Source: Mycobacterium sp. URHD0025 (GTDB lineage: Bacteria > Actinomycetota > Actinomycetes > Mycobacteriales > Mycobacteriaceae). Taken from it: 64,000 bases of DNA. The translations under genes were made by a program, and so were the position numbers. The notes beneath the pieces are model-generated. The model had not been told where the DNA came from. It was given only the letters and a program-made list of their open reading frames with translations, and ran no database searches. How positions within the stretch are numbered: the first letter of the stretch is position 1; every line of letters starts with the position of its first letter. The DNA lies in the NCBI RefSeq assembly GCF_000426065.1, contig NZ_AUEQ01000008.1, forward strand, positions 372,001-436,000, read 5' to 3'. Of this stretch, positions 63,518 through 64,000 are shown in pieces.

Positions 63518-64000
63518 ATGGGGCCGACGAATAATGATCAGGTGAGCACGACGACCAATGGCACCGATTCCGAGTCAGGGCGCGCCGTCATGCGCCGCGC
63601 CGACGGCAACCCGATCCGGGTGCTGGTGGTCGACGACGAGCCGGTGCTGGCCGAACTGGTGTCGATGGCGCTGCGTTACGAGGGCTGGGACATCGCGACG
63701 GCCGGGGACGGCGCGAGCGCGCTTGCCGCGGCCCGGGAGAACCCGCCAGATGTGGTCGTGCTCGACGTGATGCTCCCCGACATGAGCGGTCTGGACGTCC
63801 TGCGGAAACTGCGCGAGCAGATTCCCGGCCTGCCGCTGCTGCTGCTGACCGCCAAGGACTCGGTGGAGGATCGCATCGCCGGGCTGACCGCAGGCGGCGA
63901 CGACTACGTGACCAAGCCGTTCAGCCTGGAGGAAGTGGTGCTGCGGTTGCGGGCGCTGCTGCGGCGCACCGGGGTGACCAGTGAAGACGGTGGCGCCAAG
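63518..64000 (+). CDS. TcrX-like OmpR-family response regulator, 3'-truncated
   Basis: Start ATG 63518 or GTG 63542; 161 residues are in the window and the frame runs off the right edge. Receiver: RVLVVDDEPVLAELVSMAL, phospho-Asp in VVLDVMLPDMSGLDVL, LLLTAKDSVEDRIAGL, DDYVTKPFSLEEVVLRLRALL. These match my recollection of mycobacterial TcrX (Rv3765c). The winged-helix domain and any partner kinase (TcrY) lie outside. Confidence 0.85.
   Translation, partial: MGPTNNDQVSTTTNGTDSESGRAVMRRADGNPIRVLVVDDEPVLAELVSMALRYEGWDIATAGDGASALAAARENPPDVVVLDVMLPDMSGLDVLRKLREQIPGLPLLLLTAKDSVEDRIAGLTAGGDDYVTKPFSLEEVVLRLRALLRRTGVTSEDGGAK

Noticed and set aside
1..64000. CRISPR arrays, tRNA or rRNA genes, IS elements, prophage
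   Set aside because: No spaced direct repeats, cloverleaf-like segments, transposase or phage structural motifs were seen; the 13E12 protein is the only mobile-linked family.

Overview
The window reads as chromosome of a non-tuberculous, probably rapid-growing mycobacterium (Mycolicibacterium-like). It is very GC-rich, packed with short or overlapping gene junctions, and carries mycobacterial signature families: CYP130, the Tap efflux pump, UdgB, an Rv1264-type cyclase, LprB/LprC lipoproteins, a DUF222/HNH 13E12-repeat protein and a TcrX-type regulator. From memory, much of the order follows M. tuberculosis Rv1254-Rv1264 (left part, to about 26 kb) and Rv1272c-Rv1283c (38.6-62.0 kb), with extra genes inserted. 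No rRNA, tRNA, CRISPR array, prophage or insertion sequence was seen, and no stretch over 300 bases lacks a gene.

Left third (1-26 kb). A truncated membrane acyltransferase is followed by a siderophore-interacting flavoprotein behind an IdeR-type iron box. A reverse operon holds cyp130, a TetR regulator and DUF5995. Next come a rhomboid protease and a reverse operon (TIGR03086 thiol-transferase-like, DUF3237, FAD-linked 2-hydroxyacid oxidase) facing an HxlR regulator across a repeat-rich operator. Tap and UdgB diverge. Small redox and nucleotide genes (LLM, DDN-like, HIT, VOC) lead to an AraC regulator, the 13E12 HNH protein, a 1055-residue cyclase/ATPase, a hypoxanthine-DNA glycosylase, and an FMO / butanediol dehydrogenase / acetoin reductase / AcoR-like cluster. 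An ATP-type adenylate cyclase closes this part.

Middle (26-38.6 kb). A copper island: DUF305 lipoprotein, two-component system, a CsoR-type operator, CopZ chaperone, a membrane-anchored protein with a duplicated His-rich module, a CopA-type ATPase and an LpqS-like small protein. Then a PLP cysteine-synthase-like enzyme with an MFS exporter, an AIM24 protein, a small membrane protein, a predicted ribbon-helix-helix regulator behind three tandem 8-bp repeats, and a molybdopterin oxidoreductase whose promoter shares one of those repeats.

Right part (38.6-64 kb). A heterodimeric ABC exporter pair, LprB, LprC, SixA, an SbcD/SbcC-like nuclease pair and a GMC oxidoreductase. A module absent from my recalled M. 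tuberculosis order follows: a DszC-like flavoenzyme and its TetR, facing two paralogous membrane proteins plus orphan COX3/COX4-like (NorE/NorF-like) subunits, then an S33 hydrolase. The Opp peptide importer follows with a DoxX-like membrane gene between oppA and oppDCB. Three tandem small secreted paralogues, a DUF5666-like secreted protein and the start of a TcrX-like response regulator end the window.

I found no unambiguous new defence or mobile system. The observations most worth testing are the tandem repeats shared by the RHH gene and the molybdoenzyme, the TetR-controlled NorE/NorF-like module, the duplicated HVHP copper-island protein, and six tail-to-tail gene pairs sharing exactly four bases of stop codon.
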